Shown here: positions 43,250 through 54,257 of the stretch, in pieces
Layout of the letters: each line of letters opens with the position of its first letter
Position numbering within the stretch: position 1 is the first letter of the stretch
NCBI RefSeq assembly: GCF_035222375.1
Contig: NC_085887.1
Span: 409,501-473,500 of the forward strand
From: Podospora pseudocomata
Taxonomy: Eukaryota; Ascomycota; Sordariomycetes; Sordariales; Podosporaceae
Direction: 5' to 3'
Length of the DNA: 64,000 bases
Position numbers and translations under genes: made by a program
The notes under the pieces: generated by a model
Databases searched by the model: none
The model's input: only the letters and a program-made list of their open reading frames with translations
Told to the model about the DNA's origin: nothing

Positions 43250-45682
43250 TCACCCGAGGTTGAACTCGCTTGCCGAGTTCATCGACAACATCTTCATCTT
43301 GGCCTTCATCCTCTTAGCCGCATCCTCATCCACCTGGCCAAACTCGTCATCATCAAACTTGCTCTTGCTGCCACTGCTAGGTTTGGCAGCACCAGAAGCG
43401 CTAGCCCCACCACCCTTCTGCCCGTTGGTAGCTGGCGTAAACTTGTGTGTCCTCCTCGAGATACCCGATCCAATACCACCGGGCGCCTCGCGCAGACCGA
43501 ACGCCTTGGCCATGTGTCCAAGATGCAGTTGCGTCATGTCAAAGTAGACTCTCTCTTCGCGGACGTGAGTGGCATAAGCTCTGATGTGAGATCTGAAAGC
43601 TTGTCTGCCAGCATCAAGCAAGGGGTTGTCCTTCTTCACTGGCTGCCTATTCTTGCCGCCGGTCTTGCTGAATTTACCCTTGTGGCCTTTGGGTCCTTCC
43701 TCGGCATCCTCGAATCCGGGCGCGGGCGCCAAAAGACGCTGTTCAAAATGCAGCTGAAGAGCCTCGGCACGAGTGGCCCACGTCTCCCGCTTGTTGCTTT
43801 CCGTCTCGGCATTTTTTGTTTGTGAGGAGGCTGGAAGGTTGACATTCGTGGCAAAGCCTTTCTGCAAGATTGATTCATAAAGCTGGGGTGTTATGGTGGC
43901 GGAGGATGGCAGGATGCTGGTGTATCCTTCCTCAGGACCAGGGAGCAAAAAGAGAACCGCTTTACCAGAACGACCAGCTCTGGCGGTACGGCCGATGCGA
44001 TGAACGTGATCAGGCACCGCAAAGGCGGGATCGTACTCAATAACCAGGTCGACGGCCGGCACGTCGAGACCACGAGATGAAATGTCTGTCGTGATGAGAA
44101 CAGCCGGATCCTTGCACCCTGAGAAAGCCTTTAAAGTAGCACTGCGAACCGGTTGCGCCAGGGAACCATGAAGTTTATGGAGCATTACCCTGGTGTTTGC
44201 GGGTGAGGTGATATAGGCAGCCGATGCCACCGTGGTTTCGATATGAACATCCGGTTTTTTTGCTGGTGCGTCACCCTCTTGGGCTGGTGGTGGTGGTTCG
44301 ACCGTCAAGGTGTCTTTCAGGACCTCGTAATGAAAGTCGACCGAATCAGCACAAGAGATGAAGATGATTGCCTTCATAACCGACCCCTTCCTCGCAAATG
44401 TCGACTTGAGCAACGCAATCAGTGTGACCAGCCTCAACTTGGCTGGCACAATGATACACGACTGTTTCAGCTGCGCAGGCGCTGTGAAAGCAGTCTCGGT
44501 GCTTCCACTGTTTTCCGCAGCATCCTTTTCCATCTCCGACTTGGAAGCGGTAATGTGCACCGCATCCTCCAGACTGATCTCGCCCAATTTCTGAACGTTC
44601 ATCTTCATGGTAGCCGAGCACAGAACCGTGACCCTCCTCTTTGGCAGCACTCCATCCAGTACCAGCCCCTCAGAGTTCTTGGTTGCAAGCTTGTCCGCCC
44701 TAATCTTGCCAACAATCGCCTTGATATCGTCCTCGAAACCCATCTCCATCATCCTGTCGCCTTCGTCCAGCACTAACCATCTCACAGTTCCTACATCCAG
44801 CACCTTTGTATTATCCAAGTGATCCGTCAGTCTTCCTGGAGTCGCAACCAAGATGTTGACACCCTTCCTTAACCTCGCCTTTTCCGAATGCTTGCTCTCT
44901 CCACCGATAACAGTTGTGCAGACTAGCCATGGCGCACACCTGAGAACCTTCTCGAGGACTGCTGAGATTTGCTTGCAGAGTTCTCTTGTCGGCGCAAGGA
45001 TGATCGCAAAGAGTCCCGAATTTCTGTGTACCTTGGCATCCTTTTTGGGAGTGCCGTCCTCGTTCATACTGAGCTCCATGATTCGATGAACAATGGGCAA
45101 CAGATACGCCAGCGTCTTTCCGGAACCGGTTTCTGCTTGAAGGAACGCATCGCTGTCGTCTTTGATAAGCACGGGAATTGTGTTCTTCTGAATCGCCGTC
45201 GGGGCTTTCATCTCAAGCTTGGTGGCCAGGTGGTGGGCTACTCGTCTCGCCAGGCCGAGTGTGTGAAAGTTCTCTGCTTCTTCGCTGAGGGGCGCATTGG
45301 AAGGTTTTGCCGGCTCGGCGGGTTCGGCGGGCGCTTCTTCGTCGAACTTGGTCACGACGGTGGGGATCGAAGTGAACAGGCTTGAAGAGACAAGACCGGT
45401 CTTCATGGCGTGGGTTGGCACCCAGGGGATGTCACTTGTCCTGGGCGCTTTCGCCGGTCTGTGATCGCTGCCATCGTCGTTACCTCGTGGTCTTTTAGTA
45501 GGTCGATTCGGATCGTAGGGCGCTCGTGGTTTGGCAGCTGGCTCGGGGCCTCCTTGCGATGCGGCTTTCGCCGACTTGTTGGCTTTAACGCGGTCTCTCC
45601 AGCGGCCGCCTTTGAACTTGACCTGGCTGACGAGAGGCGCATCGCCAATCTCAAAGTTCAGGAGCATTCCATCGTCGGCCAT
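43250..45682 (-). CDS. dbp7: ATP-dependent RNA helicase DBP7 (DEAD-box)
   Basis: A single exon of 810 aa. The N-terminus MADDGMLLNFEIGD with KFKGGRWRDR is the opening typical of Dbp7. Helicase motifs in order: Q-type region with TAIQKNTIP, motif I AETGSGKT (183-190), Ia PTRELCKQ, Ib TPGRL, II DEGD (306-309, the DEGD form usual in this family), III SAT (356-358), then TTDISSRGLDVPAVDLVIEY and VI HRIGRTARAG. The C-terminal part (KNRQPVKKDNPLLDAGRQAF; YDMTQLHLGHMAKAFGLRE-like) is also as in Dbp7. The protein acts in the nucleolus on the large ribosomal subunit. The start at 45682 was chosen by homology; an upstream in-frame ATG exists. Confidence 0.96.
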   Translation of the reverse strand: MADDGMLLNFEIGDAPLVSQVKFKGGRWRDRVKANKSAKAASQGGPEPAAKPRAPYDPNRPTKRPRGNDDGSDHRPAKAPRTSDIPWVPTHAMKTGLVSSSLFTSIPTVVTKFDEEAPAEPAEPAKPSNAPLSEEAENFHTLGLARRVAHHLATKLEMKAPTAIQKNTIPVLIKDDSDAFLQAETGSGKTLAYLLPIVHRIMELSMNEDGTPKKDAKVHRNSGLFAIILAPTRELCKQISAVLEKVLRCAPWLVCTTVIGGESKHSEKARLRKGVNILVATPGRLTDHLDNTKVLDVGTVRWLVLDEGDRMMEMGFEDDIKAIVGKIRADKLATKNSEGLVLDGVLPKRRVTVLCSATMKMNVQKLGEISLEDAVHITASKSEMEKDAAENSGSTETAFTAPAQLKQSCIIVPAKLRLVTLIALLKSTFARKGSVMKAIIFISCADSVDFHYEVLKDTLTVEPPPPAQEGDAPAKKPDVHIETTVASAAYITSPANTRVMLHKLHGSLAQPVRSATLKAFSGCKDPAVLITTDISSRGLDVPAVDLVIEYDPAFAVPDHVHRIGRTARAGRSGKAVLFLLPGPEEGYTSILPSSATITPQLYESILQKGFATNVNLPASSQTKNAETESNKRETWATRAEALQLHFEQRLLAPAPGFEDAEEGPKGHKGKFSKTGGKNRQPVKKDNPLLDAGRQAFRSHIRAYATHVREERVYFDMTQLHLGHMAKAFGLREAPGGIGSGISRRTHKFTPATNGQKGGGASASGAAKPSSGSKSKFDDDEFGQVDEDAAKRMKAKMKMLSMNSASEFNLG

Positions 45683-46053
45683 TTTGCTGATTGGTGTTTT
45701 GGCGGTGTTTACTCGCCTTGGTTGGACGGGGAAGGTTTTGGTTGGAACGTGTCGGCAGAAAAAAAGTTGGGCCAGAGCTGGGACCCCGCGACCGACCATC
45801 AAAAATTAAGTGGGTCCCGAGTTAGCAGCATCGCTTGTGGAGACGCTACGGCTGCCAAACTTGTGCAGGTTATGAAGGTAACACAACGACGTGCACATCG
45901 TCCCCTTATCCGTACAGTGATTATACTCTGCAGAACATCAGTGGGAATAATAATTAAGATTACACATTAACTAAGGTATTAAACCAGCCATGAAACCAGC
46001 CATGCTAAATACGTCTCGGTCATCATCTCATACACACCCATCCTCCTTTGCCC
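45683..46053. other. Spacer between dbp7 and the MFS gene
   Basis: The dbp7 promoter and the MFS 3' flank. Nothing else was recognised. Confidence 0.4.
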
Positions 46054-47857
46054 TCATGCACATATCGTTGCGCCGATATGTTGAGCCCCGTGCTCATGTC
46101 GATGCCGAAACCCTGAATATCCTATCTCGCTACTTGGAAGTCCCGAAATACGACGATGAGGCGTCCCATGGTCCTCGCTTGTCACCTTGGAAGCCAAGTT
46201 CTCTGCAAATGGCGATCGTTTCCGGAGCTCTGGTCCGTAGTAGTAGATGGCGTAGACGGCGCAGACAAGGAAAAGCGAGATGCAGAACAGGATGGTGCTC
46301 GCAATCTCTAGGTGTTTCGAACCTCCGATATTTGTGTAGAAGGGCGTCGCCGGTACTGTAAGAACGCCTGCCAAGAAGTCCCGGGACCAACCATTCCCGC
46401 CCGTCGCCGAAGCTGAATACGGCCCGTACGCGCAGATCATGTACTGTAGTGTGGTCAGCATCTTGGACTCTGGGACAAAGCAATGTGCAACTTGCATCAA
46501 TCGTGGCCATGTATATGGAGTAGTTGGCAATGCCAATGATGGCAGATCCGACCATGGTTCCGATCCAGTGCACCGGCGGGCCTCCAGATGTCCAGGCAAA
46601 TATGATTAGACCAAGTGGCAGGCATGGTGCCGTATAGAGCAGCCACCACAACCTCGATTCATACTGGGCGTGTTCATCGCCAGGCCTGAGTGCTCTTTCC
46701 TTTCTGTTTCGTCGGATGGCTGGGATAAACGAGATCCAGGCAATGATGTAACCAATGCCAATAGGAACAAACGCCAGCCCGATGTCCACAGCCGAAAACC
46801 CCCATTGTCTGTAGACCAGCACAAATGATTGGATCTGCATGAAGATCAGGGCGTCCGAGAATCCAGAGAGCAAGGACAGCGTGAGAACGATAGGCTCAGT
46901 AAGAAACATCCGGAATGGGCGCACCCATGTCCAGATTAGCTCCTTGAAGGTAAAGCGCTGCCAGAAAGGCTCGATCTCGTTGGGCCCGTAGAGGTTGGGC
47001 GACTGTCCAGACTTGCGACGTTTCTGAGCAATCCTGTCCAGCAGGATGGTCGTTCTAGTTTCTGGCACAAAGATCAGATGCAGAAGTTGAACAAACACGC
47101 CGAAGATTAGCTGAATCCAAATGGTCCATCTCCAGGGCAGATATTCTTCGACAAACCCGCCAATGATAGGCCCCAGGATAGAGCCGCCGACAGAGGAAAA
47201 CACAATGTAGGCGACGGCGCACTGTTGCTCATTCGGTTCGAAGATGTCTGCAATCATTCCCAAGGTCACACTTCCGCCAGCGGAAGATAAACCTCCTAGT
47301 GCACGACCGACCATGAGGGAGGCAAAGTTTGGTGCCAGGGCAACCGGAAGACACCAGATATTGACCAGCCCGAGGGATAGCTGGAGGATAGGCTTTCGTC
47401 CGAATTCTTCCGACCATGGTGCCCAAAGCTCGCACCCGAAGGCGTAAGTGATGAGGAAAACTGCAGCTCCAGCACGAGCTGCCTGGGCGCTGACCCCAAA
47501 CTCCTGCGATATCCCGTCGATTCCATTCGAGTAAAGCGAGGTGTTGAAGTTCATGGAGGTCTGCACCAGAAAAATGATGGTGAGGATGGTCCATTTCTTC
47601 CTCGTTGGGAAACAAAATCCCAACTCTTTCCATGCATCTTCCTCCTTCAGCTCGATCTTGTCTGTTGGAGGAGCGTCGGTTGTGGAGAATTGGCGAGCGG
47701 GTGCGACTGTCTTGCTGGGCGGAACAGCGCCGGTTATCTCGTCATGGCTGGTATCTGGTCGGTCTGGAGTAGACGCTTCGGGGTCAGTTTGGTCGGAATC
47801 CGCGTGGGTTTGCTTCTCTGGATCCTCTCCAAGACGGTCATTCGATATTTGCGACAT
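46054..47857 (-). CDS. MFS transporter (DHA1 drug/polyamine-type) with a GC-AG intron
   Basis: Exons 47857-46496 and 46443-46054, 583 aa. A hydrophilic N-terminal region of about 100 residues (with WKELGFCFPTRKKWTI) is followed by 12 helices. Typical features are YSNGIDGISQEFGVS, the motif WSEEFGRKPILQLSL, GRALGGLSSAGGSVTLGM and PWRWTIWIQLIFG, all seen in fungal DHA1 exporters. The second exon has YMICAYGPYSASA, FLAGVLTVPATPFY and the last helix before YYYGPELRKRSPFAE. The 52-nt intron starts with GCAAGT rather than GT, has a CTGAC branch and ends ACAG; only this splice keeps the family sequence. The substrate is unknown. Confidence 0.92.
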
Positions 47858-49119
47858 GACGTCACCGGACGAGTATTCAGGGGTATGTAAGGGTCCTATT
47901 GATCCCGTAGGGATAACGAGTAACAACTGGAAAAGGAAGAAGGAAACGAAGTGAAAGTCCCTGCATTCAGAAATGTCATGGGGGAGAGGAGTTCCAGAAC
48001 GAATATACGTTCTGCCTATGAAGGCGAACAGCATCACTTGATGACATCGGTTTGCGAACTCTTGGGCGGAACGCCATCACACATCACACGAGCTGCCAAA
48101 AGCTCCGTCGCTTTCCAGAAGAACCCGATCATGAATCGCGCTGCGTTGAATGTTGTTCCTGGAAGAACGAAACAGGCCACGCAAGCCGCACACCTGTTTA
48201 TGACCCCGAAGAGGGGCAAAACGACGCGCAGGGGCCTTGGGTGCGGATGGTTTTCGCGACGGTGGAAGCCAAGTAGAAGGACCGGGAGCAGGGAGGAAAG
48301 CAGCGGTGGGGAGGCGTTCAATTTGCCGCTGAACGGTATAAGAAGTAAGCCAGACAATGAAGAGAATCCAGGATTATAACACTCCATACTTGAAGTATGA
48401 GAGGCAAATAACTGTGCAATATCGGCTGTCTTGTGACATTTCGAGTTTGGGTCGACGTTGGATCTCGAGAGATAAAAAGCGTTGCTAAGCCTATGCCAAG
48501 ATAGCCGCCGATTGGTAGTGGGGCCACGCTAGCGGGCAGGGGACCCGGAGATCCACAGCGTCCACCTTCCTGTTCTCCACATTTCACTTCACATCATGAG
48601 CTTCAATGACCCAGTCCTTGAGATATATGTCCGAATGTAGCTCGCAAATTACACTCCTTCGCTTTATCTATGCCCCACGAGCGAGCGAGTCAATGACGTG
48701 TAAGCCTGGCAGGGCACTCAACGTCGGGCGAGTGGTCAAGAGCGAGCCGACAGAGTCGGTGTCGGCATTCTGATGTCCCGCTGCAGGCTGACCAACGGCA
48801 GTATCGCCAGTCAGGTCGGACACGAGTGACTGTTGTCGGATCCGATCTGGGGCTCAAAGGATAATGTAAGTAGAGGGATACGGCTAGGTAGGTACCTGGG
48901 TCATAAAAGTAACCGTATCGCCGGTTGCAGCAACTGGACTTCCCCAAACACCGACTCCGAAACGTGCGCCCTAAATATATTAGCCAGAGAGAACTTGACG
49001 GGCCCAAAACAGTGATCGTCTATTCGCTGGTCTCGGTGTTCCGGACCAGCTCCAGGGCAACTGACAGTCCCAGAGGTCTTATTTAATCAAACCACCATCG
49101 GATCGACTTGCCCTTCAAC
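47858..49119. other. Divergent promoter region, MFS and mcr1
   Basis: 1.26 kb; no gene recognised. A TAGGTAGGTACC motif lies near 48887-48897. Confidence 0.45.
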
Positions 49120-50112
49120 ATGCCCCCCATCAACAACCTATTCCGGCCCTTTTTTGCCCAAAACACCAGGCTTCTCTGTAAACCCTTCTCGACACCTAGA
49201 CGCGCCGAAGTAATGACGACCCAGGTCGCTTTCGCAGCCGCCGCTGTTGGCATTGGCGCCTATGTGTACATGAGAAGCGGTGCCACTGCAGCTCCCGCCA
49301 CGTCGGCCACGAGTGCCAGCAGCGACACCACAAAGCCATACTTCAGCGGCTTCGGATTCCGCACCCTCAAGCTGCACAGCTCCGAGGTCGTCAACCACAA
49401 CACCAAGAAGCTCCGCTTTGAGCTTCCAGATCCGAATCAGTCGAGCGGCCTCACCCTCAGCTCCGCTCTCTTGACTGTCTCTTTTCCCCCTACGAACGGC
49501 CGGTGGACTCCCGTGATCCGGCCTTACACACCCACCAACCCTCTGGACGAGCCCGGGTTTGTCGAGTTGACGGTCAAGCTCTACCCCGACGGAAAACAAA
49601 GCGGATACCTGCACTCCCTCAAGCCTGGCGACATCATCTCCTGCCTTCGGATACCCGAATATGTCTGGCAGCCCAACAAGCACGATCATGTCGCTCTGAT
49701 TGCCGGTGGAGCTGGCATCACGCCCATGTACCAGCTCATCCAGGGCATCTTGGCCAACCCCGAGGACAATACCAAGATCACTCTTGTGTGGGGTGTTAAC
49801 GGTGACAGGGATATATTCCTCATGAAGGAGTTTGCCGAACTGCAGTCAAAGTACCCAGGGAGATTTAGAGCCGAGTATGTTGTTTCCCAGCCAGAGGCCG
49901 GCTCGACGCATCGCAAGGGATATGTGAACGGGAAAGTACTTGAGGAACTCGGACTGGGCGCCAATGAGGCGAAGAACAAGAGCATCAAGGTCATGATTTG
50001 TGGGCCGCCGGCGATGGAAAAGGCATTGAAGGGGGGCAAAGGCCCATTTGCCAACAAAACTGGCGTTCTCCACGAGCTGGGCTACAAGCCTGATCAGATT
50101 TACAGTTTTTGA
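49120..50112 (+). CDS. mcr1: NADH-cytochrome b5 reductase, mitochondrial (MCR1)
   Basis: A single exon of 330 aa. A basic, Arg/Ser-rich presequence (MPPINNLFRPFFAQN...) is followed by one short helix (VAFAAAAVGIGAYVYM), as in Mcr1 anchored in the outer membrane or released into the intermembrane space. The FAD-binding motif RPYT is at 144-147; the NADH part has IAGGAGITPMYQLIQ (about 205-219) and MICGPPAM near 295. The protein passes electrons from NADH to cytochrome b5 or to radical-scavenging systems. The family usually reads GGTGITPM; alanine replaces threonine here. The ATG at 49120 is the first in frame. Confidence 0.95.
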   Translation: MPPINNLFRPFFAQNTRLLCKPFSTPRRAEVMTTQVAFAAAAVGIGAYVYMRSGATAAPATSATSASSDTTKPYFSGFGFRTLKLHSSEVVNHNTKKLRFELPDPNQSSGLTLSSALLTVSFPPTNGRWTPVIRPYTPTNPLDEPGFVELTVKLYPDGKQSGYLHSLKPGDIISCLRIPEYVWQPNKHDHVALIAGGAGITPMYQLIQGILANPEDNTKITLVWGVNGDRDIFLMKEFAELQSKYPGRFRAEYVVSQPEAGSTHRKGYVNGKVLEELGLGANEAKNKSIKVMICGPPAMEKALKGGKGPFANKTGVLHELGYKPDQIYSF

Positions 50113-50499
50113 GTGCGGGAATGACTGAGGGTGCTGAGTATATGATTATAGGCTAGGGAATACCAGGTTCTGATTTACACATCAAATTCATAGACGATTG
50201 TTGAAATCAGTTGTGCAAGAATTGGCACAGTGCTGTAGGCCTCACCCAGCACCAAGGCCAGATCGCTCCTTCTTGACAAATCTGATCGTTCCACCTTTTG
50301 TTGCTGCCAGCCTTCACTCTTGTCAAGATTCAACCCAAGTGTTTTCCAGTTTTTGTTGCTGGCGCCATTTATCCTCTTGGTTTTTCCACCTTGGGCCTTC
50401 ACTTTACCTATGTTATCTACATCCATTTTAGCCCGCTTGAAATCTTCACCATACGGCACCGATTATCCATCACGACTATCCATCAAACTGCCGTGCCAC
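50113..50499. other. Spacer between mcr1 and the CYTH gene
   Basis: The 5' leader of the CYTH gene. Its frame is open from 50320 and hydrophobic, but I prefer the ATG at 50500, directly before a mitochondrial-type presequence. Confidence 0.4.
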
Positions 50500-51216
50500 A
50501 TGCCTTTTCGACTTCCCCTCAAGCATCTTCCCTCGCGATACCTTTCCACCGCTCCCGAATTTGCCAACCGCCTCAAGACCATCAACCTAGAAGTCGAACG
50601 GAAAGTCCCATGCCTCGCCATTCCCACTCTGAGCGACCCTTCGCTCTGGTCCAACCCCGCCTTCATTTCTGTTGATCCTCTTCCGTTCAAAATCTTCCAC
50701 GATGTTTACTACGACAACAATGATACCTTGAGCTCCCACGGTCTCTGGGTTCGGCAGAGAAATGGTGTGTGGCAGGCCAAGGTCAACCCATCAGTCAGGA
50801 GAGGACGGGCAAACACAAGATTCGAAGAGTTACGGATAGAATCTGATATCCAAAAGGCTGTCGAGGCTATCACCAGAGTGGAGGCGCAAGCCACAGCCAA
50901 TTTCGGGCTGAACAAGATGGCTGACTTTACAACCCACCGAGAAGGGTGGAGAGTGGATGGCGACTTTATGGTTGTGAGAGACAATACTAGCTTCGGGTGG
51001 GGCGTCGTTGAAATTGAGCTGGAGGAACAGATAAAGTGTGTGGGGGGAGAGGAAGTCGATAAGAAGTGGAAGGAGAGGAAGATGGAGGAGATGGATAGGA
51101 GAATCGAGATGTTCATGGAGAAGTATAGTTGGGCATGGGGTAAAGGGCAGGTGAAGGGGAAGCTGAGTGCTTACTTGGACATGACGAGGGGGATCAGAAG
51201 TGGAAGGGTGAGGTAG
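50500..51216 (+). CDS. CYTH-domain protein, thiamine-triphosphatase-like
   Basis: A single exon of 238 aa. The N-terminus MPFRLPLKHLPSRYLSTAP is basic and Ser-rich, like a mitochondrial presequence. The domain opens with LEVERKV, the ExExK motif that binds the metal and triphosphate. Later tunnel residues appear as KIFHDVYYDNNDTL, LWVRQRNGVWQAKV, RFEELR and WGVVEIELEEQI. CYTH enzymes hydrolyse triphosphates such as thiamine triphosphate; the exact substrate is inferred. The end is a basic, charged helix. The strand shifts from C-rich to G-rich along the gene. Confidence 0.85.
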   Translation: MPFRLPLKHLPSRYLSTAPEFANRLKTINLEVERKVPCLAIPTLSDPSLWSNPAFISVDPLPFKIFHDVYYDNNDTLSSHGLWVRQRNGVWQAKVNPSVRRGRANTRFEELRIESDIQKAVEAITRVEAQATANFGLNKMADFTTHREGWRVDGDFMVVRDNTSFGWGVVEIELEEQIKCVGGEEVDKKWKERKMEEMDRRIEMFMEKYSWAWGKGQVKGKLSAYLDMTRGIRSGRVR

Positions 51217-51722
51217 TGTCGTACAGTCACCTCAAGATAAAGAGCATGTGCCAGGCATTCAAGGTCGCGGAAGCTTGATTATAGCCATTCAGATAGAGTT
51301 TTGCTTCGAAGAGTCATCGTTCTGGGTGACCGCAATCCTCTATCTCGGGTAGCATAACCTTAAGTGGAAATTGCTTTTTAAGATGTGAGAGCATAAAAGT
51401 CACCAGACCGCAAAGTTGGAAGCACTCCCACAACCTTATATAACCAGCTCTTTTTCCTAAGCCCTATATAACCATCCTCTTTTTTCAAGACCTTTTTCCT
51501 TTTTCCCCACGCCACACATCACACTGGTACACTGGAGAAACAAGCCTGGCATTTCAGAGTGCTCACCACACGACCACAACCTCACCACACCACCAAAATC
51601 CCATCACGATACCAAAATCCTCACTCCAGTACCAACCAACGCATAATATCTGCCACACCTCAGCCAATCCCCGCAACTACCTACTCAACCCATGCCAAAG
51701 ACGAGCATCAACCCCATCAAAG
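51217..51722. other. Intergenic/promoter region
   Basis: Contains paired TATATAACCA boxes (51437 and 51465) and then a CA-rich leader running into the small Cys-rich gene. Confidence 0.45.
51437..51474 (+). promoter_or_regulatory. Duplicated TATA element
   Basis: Two exact copies of TATATAACCA, 28 bp apart (51437-51446 and 51465-51474), each followed by a T/C-rich run. They lie about 250 bases upstream of the small gene at 51723 and are its likely core promoter. Confidence 0.45.
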
Positions 51723-52069
51723 ATGTGCCAATACATCACCCGACTCTACCCCTGCGGGTATCAGTCTCCCATCATGATGCTCCGCTCGTGCGATTCAGAC
51801 TGGAAGCCGGCCGGCACTCCCCGGAAGCCGCGTTGCCCTCTGGTGGAAAAGTCCACTCAGTTCTTCAAGTCTAACCTCGAGAATATCAAGATGAAGGACA
51901 GCAACGGCTAGGACGCAAGGGCGCGTTTTGCGAGGGATGTGACAGGGATGAGTGCAAGATCCGTAGGGCTTGTGTTGCGAACCCCAAGGGTCCGGATTAT
52001 TCGACCCGGCTGGAGGCCTATAGAGAGGCGAAGAAGATACTTTTGGGAGAAGAAGAGGAGGAGAACTAG
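51723..52069 (+). CDS. Small Cys-rich protein, likely metal-binding
   Basis: Proposed exons 51723-51842 and 51902-52069, 95 aa. It opens MCQYITRLYPCGYQSP, a start seen in a group of small fungal proteins, and ends FCEGCDRDECKIRRACVANP followed by a charged, Glu-rich tail. The eight or so paired cysteines suggest zinc binding. The 59-nt intron has a TCTAAC branch and a GACAG acceptor, but its donor GTGGAA is weak, so the junction is uncertain. The function is unknown. Confidence 0.45.
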
Positions 52070-52379
52070 GAGTGGATATCAAGGAGGGAATTAAGAGGGG
52101 AGGAAGGGGGGAATTGGTTACACAGGAATAGGAGAAGTAAAGGGGGATATTAGGAGAGAATGAAAGGAGAAAAGAACTGGCTGCGGGGGAGAAGAGTCTG
52201 GTGTTTTGGTGATGGCGGTAATGCGTTTATGTAGTTGCTATGTATTCGGCTTGGAGTGGGTAAGTAAGCAGGGGTTTTTATGTCAGTAAGGTTGGCTTTT
52301 ACACATGTTTTATGGTAAATGTTTATGATTTGCAGTAACAAGACAACACATGAATCATGGATCGACCCTAATATAGTTA
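52070..52379. other. Convergent 3' flanks
   Basis: Purine-rich plus strand; nothing recognised. Confidence 0.35.
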
Positions 52380-53720
52380 TCATGCAATCCGATATCCACA
52401 ACTCAGCTCTGGCGGAACCTGAAATGCCCCATAGAACGCCACTCGGCCCTCTTCCAGCCTCTTGTACAGCTTTTCACCCTCAAGATCATATCTTTGCACG
52501 TCAGATGCCACCTGCACAAAGGAAGAAAACCCAGCCACCTTGGCTATTTTGCCGGTCTTGTCTGGCATGTCCTCTACCACACAAACTGGTGTTCCGTTTT
52601 GACCAAACACTCTAGTGTTGCCAGGTTGCCCGAACTCGATAGAAGATCGATCTGGCAATCAGGTTTTTCCAAGTGGTTGGGTCATCGCTTGGATCAGCGG
52701 GAGCTCTAGACAAGACGTTTCTGAAAGATCGGCTGGGCCTGCTCTGTTGGTGGACGCGGAAGATGCCTTGGCCGACCATTTGTGTAGCAAGAGTTGGATA
52801 CCCAGTGATGGAGGCAAGTATCAGGTACCTGGTATCTTAGATAAAGGGACGTACGTACCTGACATCGACTATCTATTACTCCAATGCTCTTGGCTTCATC
52901 TTCAGTCAAGCTGTCGTCCAAGAGAGCGAGCTTGCTTGAGTAGTACTTGGTTCCTGACCATTCGTCTTGTGACAGCCATTGGAGTGACAACTTCGGCTTG
53001 GGTGAGTTAGCTGCTGGTTTCAATGCAGTCCAGCCGATGGTATCCACCAAGCTGACATCGTGGGTGAAGGCCGAGGGGAAGGTTTGCTGAGGAGAAGGGT
53101 CAAAGACCCTTGTAACTTTCCCCAGCTAAGTAGGTAGGTACATATTCCAAGGTTAGCCAATGCCTTGAAGCTTTTCAGATGCGCAGTTTAAAGATATGCT
53201 TACTCTTACCTCATGACCGTGTTTTGCAGAAGCAATTCGGATGTTGGAGGCCCAATCAGGTGTTGCTGCACCTGATTTGGCCGTTACCGCCGTCATGGCA
53301 AGTGTATGAGTTGATACGGTGATGTATATTTTAATCTGGTCTGCTTCGGGAATCACAAGGACATCAAGCTTCCCTTCAAGCCGGTCTTTGGATTTGCTTT
53401 CACTGGAAGAAATCCGTACAGTACTCCCAAACACCGCTTTGAAGGACAGTGTCAGAGACTAACCTACCACATCGGTTGCGGCAGGTTGGTTGGCTGTGGA
53501 TGGCTGTCGTCCGATTGTAGTTGTTGAAGATCCCCCTGTCAGGTGTACTAGTGTTGACTCTGCTCTGCCAGCAGTTGGGTAGAAAGACTCTCGGATGAAG
53601 CTGACTTTGAGTCCCCCAAACTCAGTAGGGTACTTGTGCAGCTCCTCCTGGTAGTCAAAGTCCTCTGGGACAATGACCTGCAGGGTGGTTGATGAGATGA
53701 TAAAAGCCAATAGCGTGGGT
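52380..53720 (-). CDS. Unknown protein segments, possibly the tail of a decayed kinase gene
   Basis: Several minus-strand blocks have protein-like texture and good splice sites between them: DFDYQEELHKYPTEFGGLKV (near 53650); LEGKLDVLVIPEADQIKIYI (near 53380); intron 53209-53126; then LGKVTRVFDPSPQQTFPSAF, KLSLQWLSQDEWSGTKYYS and LTEDEAKSIGVIDSRCQ; a GTACGT donor at 52858; and a last block ending AFQVPPELSCGYRIA at 52380. The overall exon chain could not be closed without doubt. I do not know the family. It lies directly downstream of the kinase fragment and on the same strand, so it may once have been one gene. Confidence 0.35.
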
Positions 53721-54257
53721 GAACAAGTTTAGAATCTCCTCGACGGTCTCATTTGCCAGCGGCCTGATTGGTGAGATGACGATGGAATGCGGATCTGGAG
53801 GTTGAGACATCAGGGGTAAAAGCGGATGATGGAACCGAACTGGGATGGCGACGGGAACCTTGTCCACGGACAGGGGTACTGACCCCGAGTCGGGGTCAGT
53901 TACAGTATCTGGAGGTGTGCATGTCCAGCAGGCGTTATCGGGGTCCTTTTTGCTAGGCTCAAGATCTTCTTGCAGTGCATCCGGCAGCTGCTGTAGACTC
54001 AAGTGGTCCACCATCTCTACCATGGTCTTGGATTGTCTCCTGGACCCGCTTTTCTTGACCTTGCCTGCGTATAATTCAGGCTCGGGAGTCCGTCTCTTGG
54101 CTTTGGTAGACCCTAGGGCCTCAGGAATCTCAAGCGCATTTTGCTTTATATTCTCGTTCTTTCTGTTTGGTTTGAGACTCCAAACTAAGAGTATCTTGGT
54201 GAATGGAACCGGTGGGAGAAAATTGAAACGTCGCGGATGACTCGTTTTTGCGCTCTT

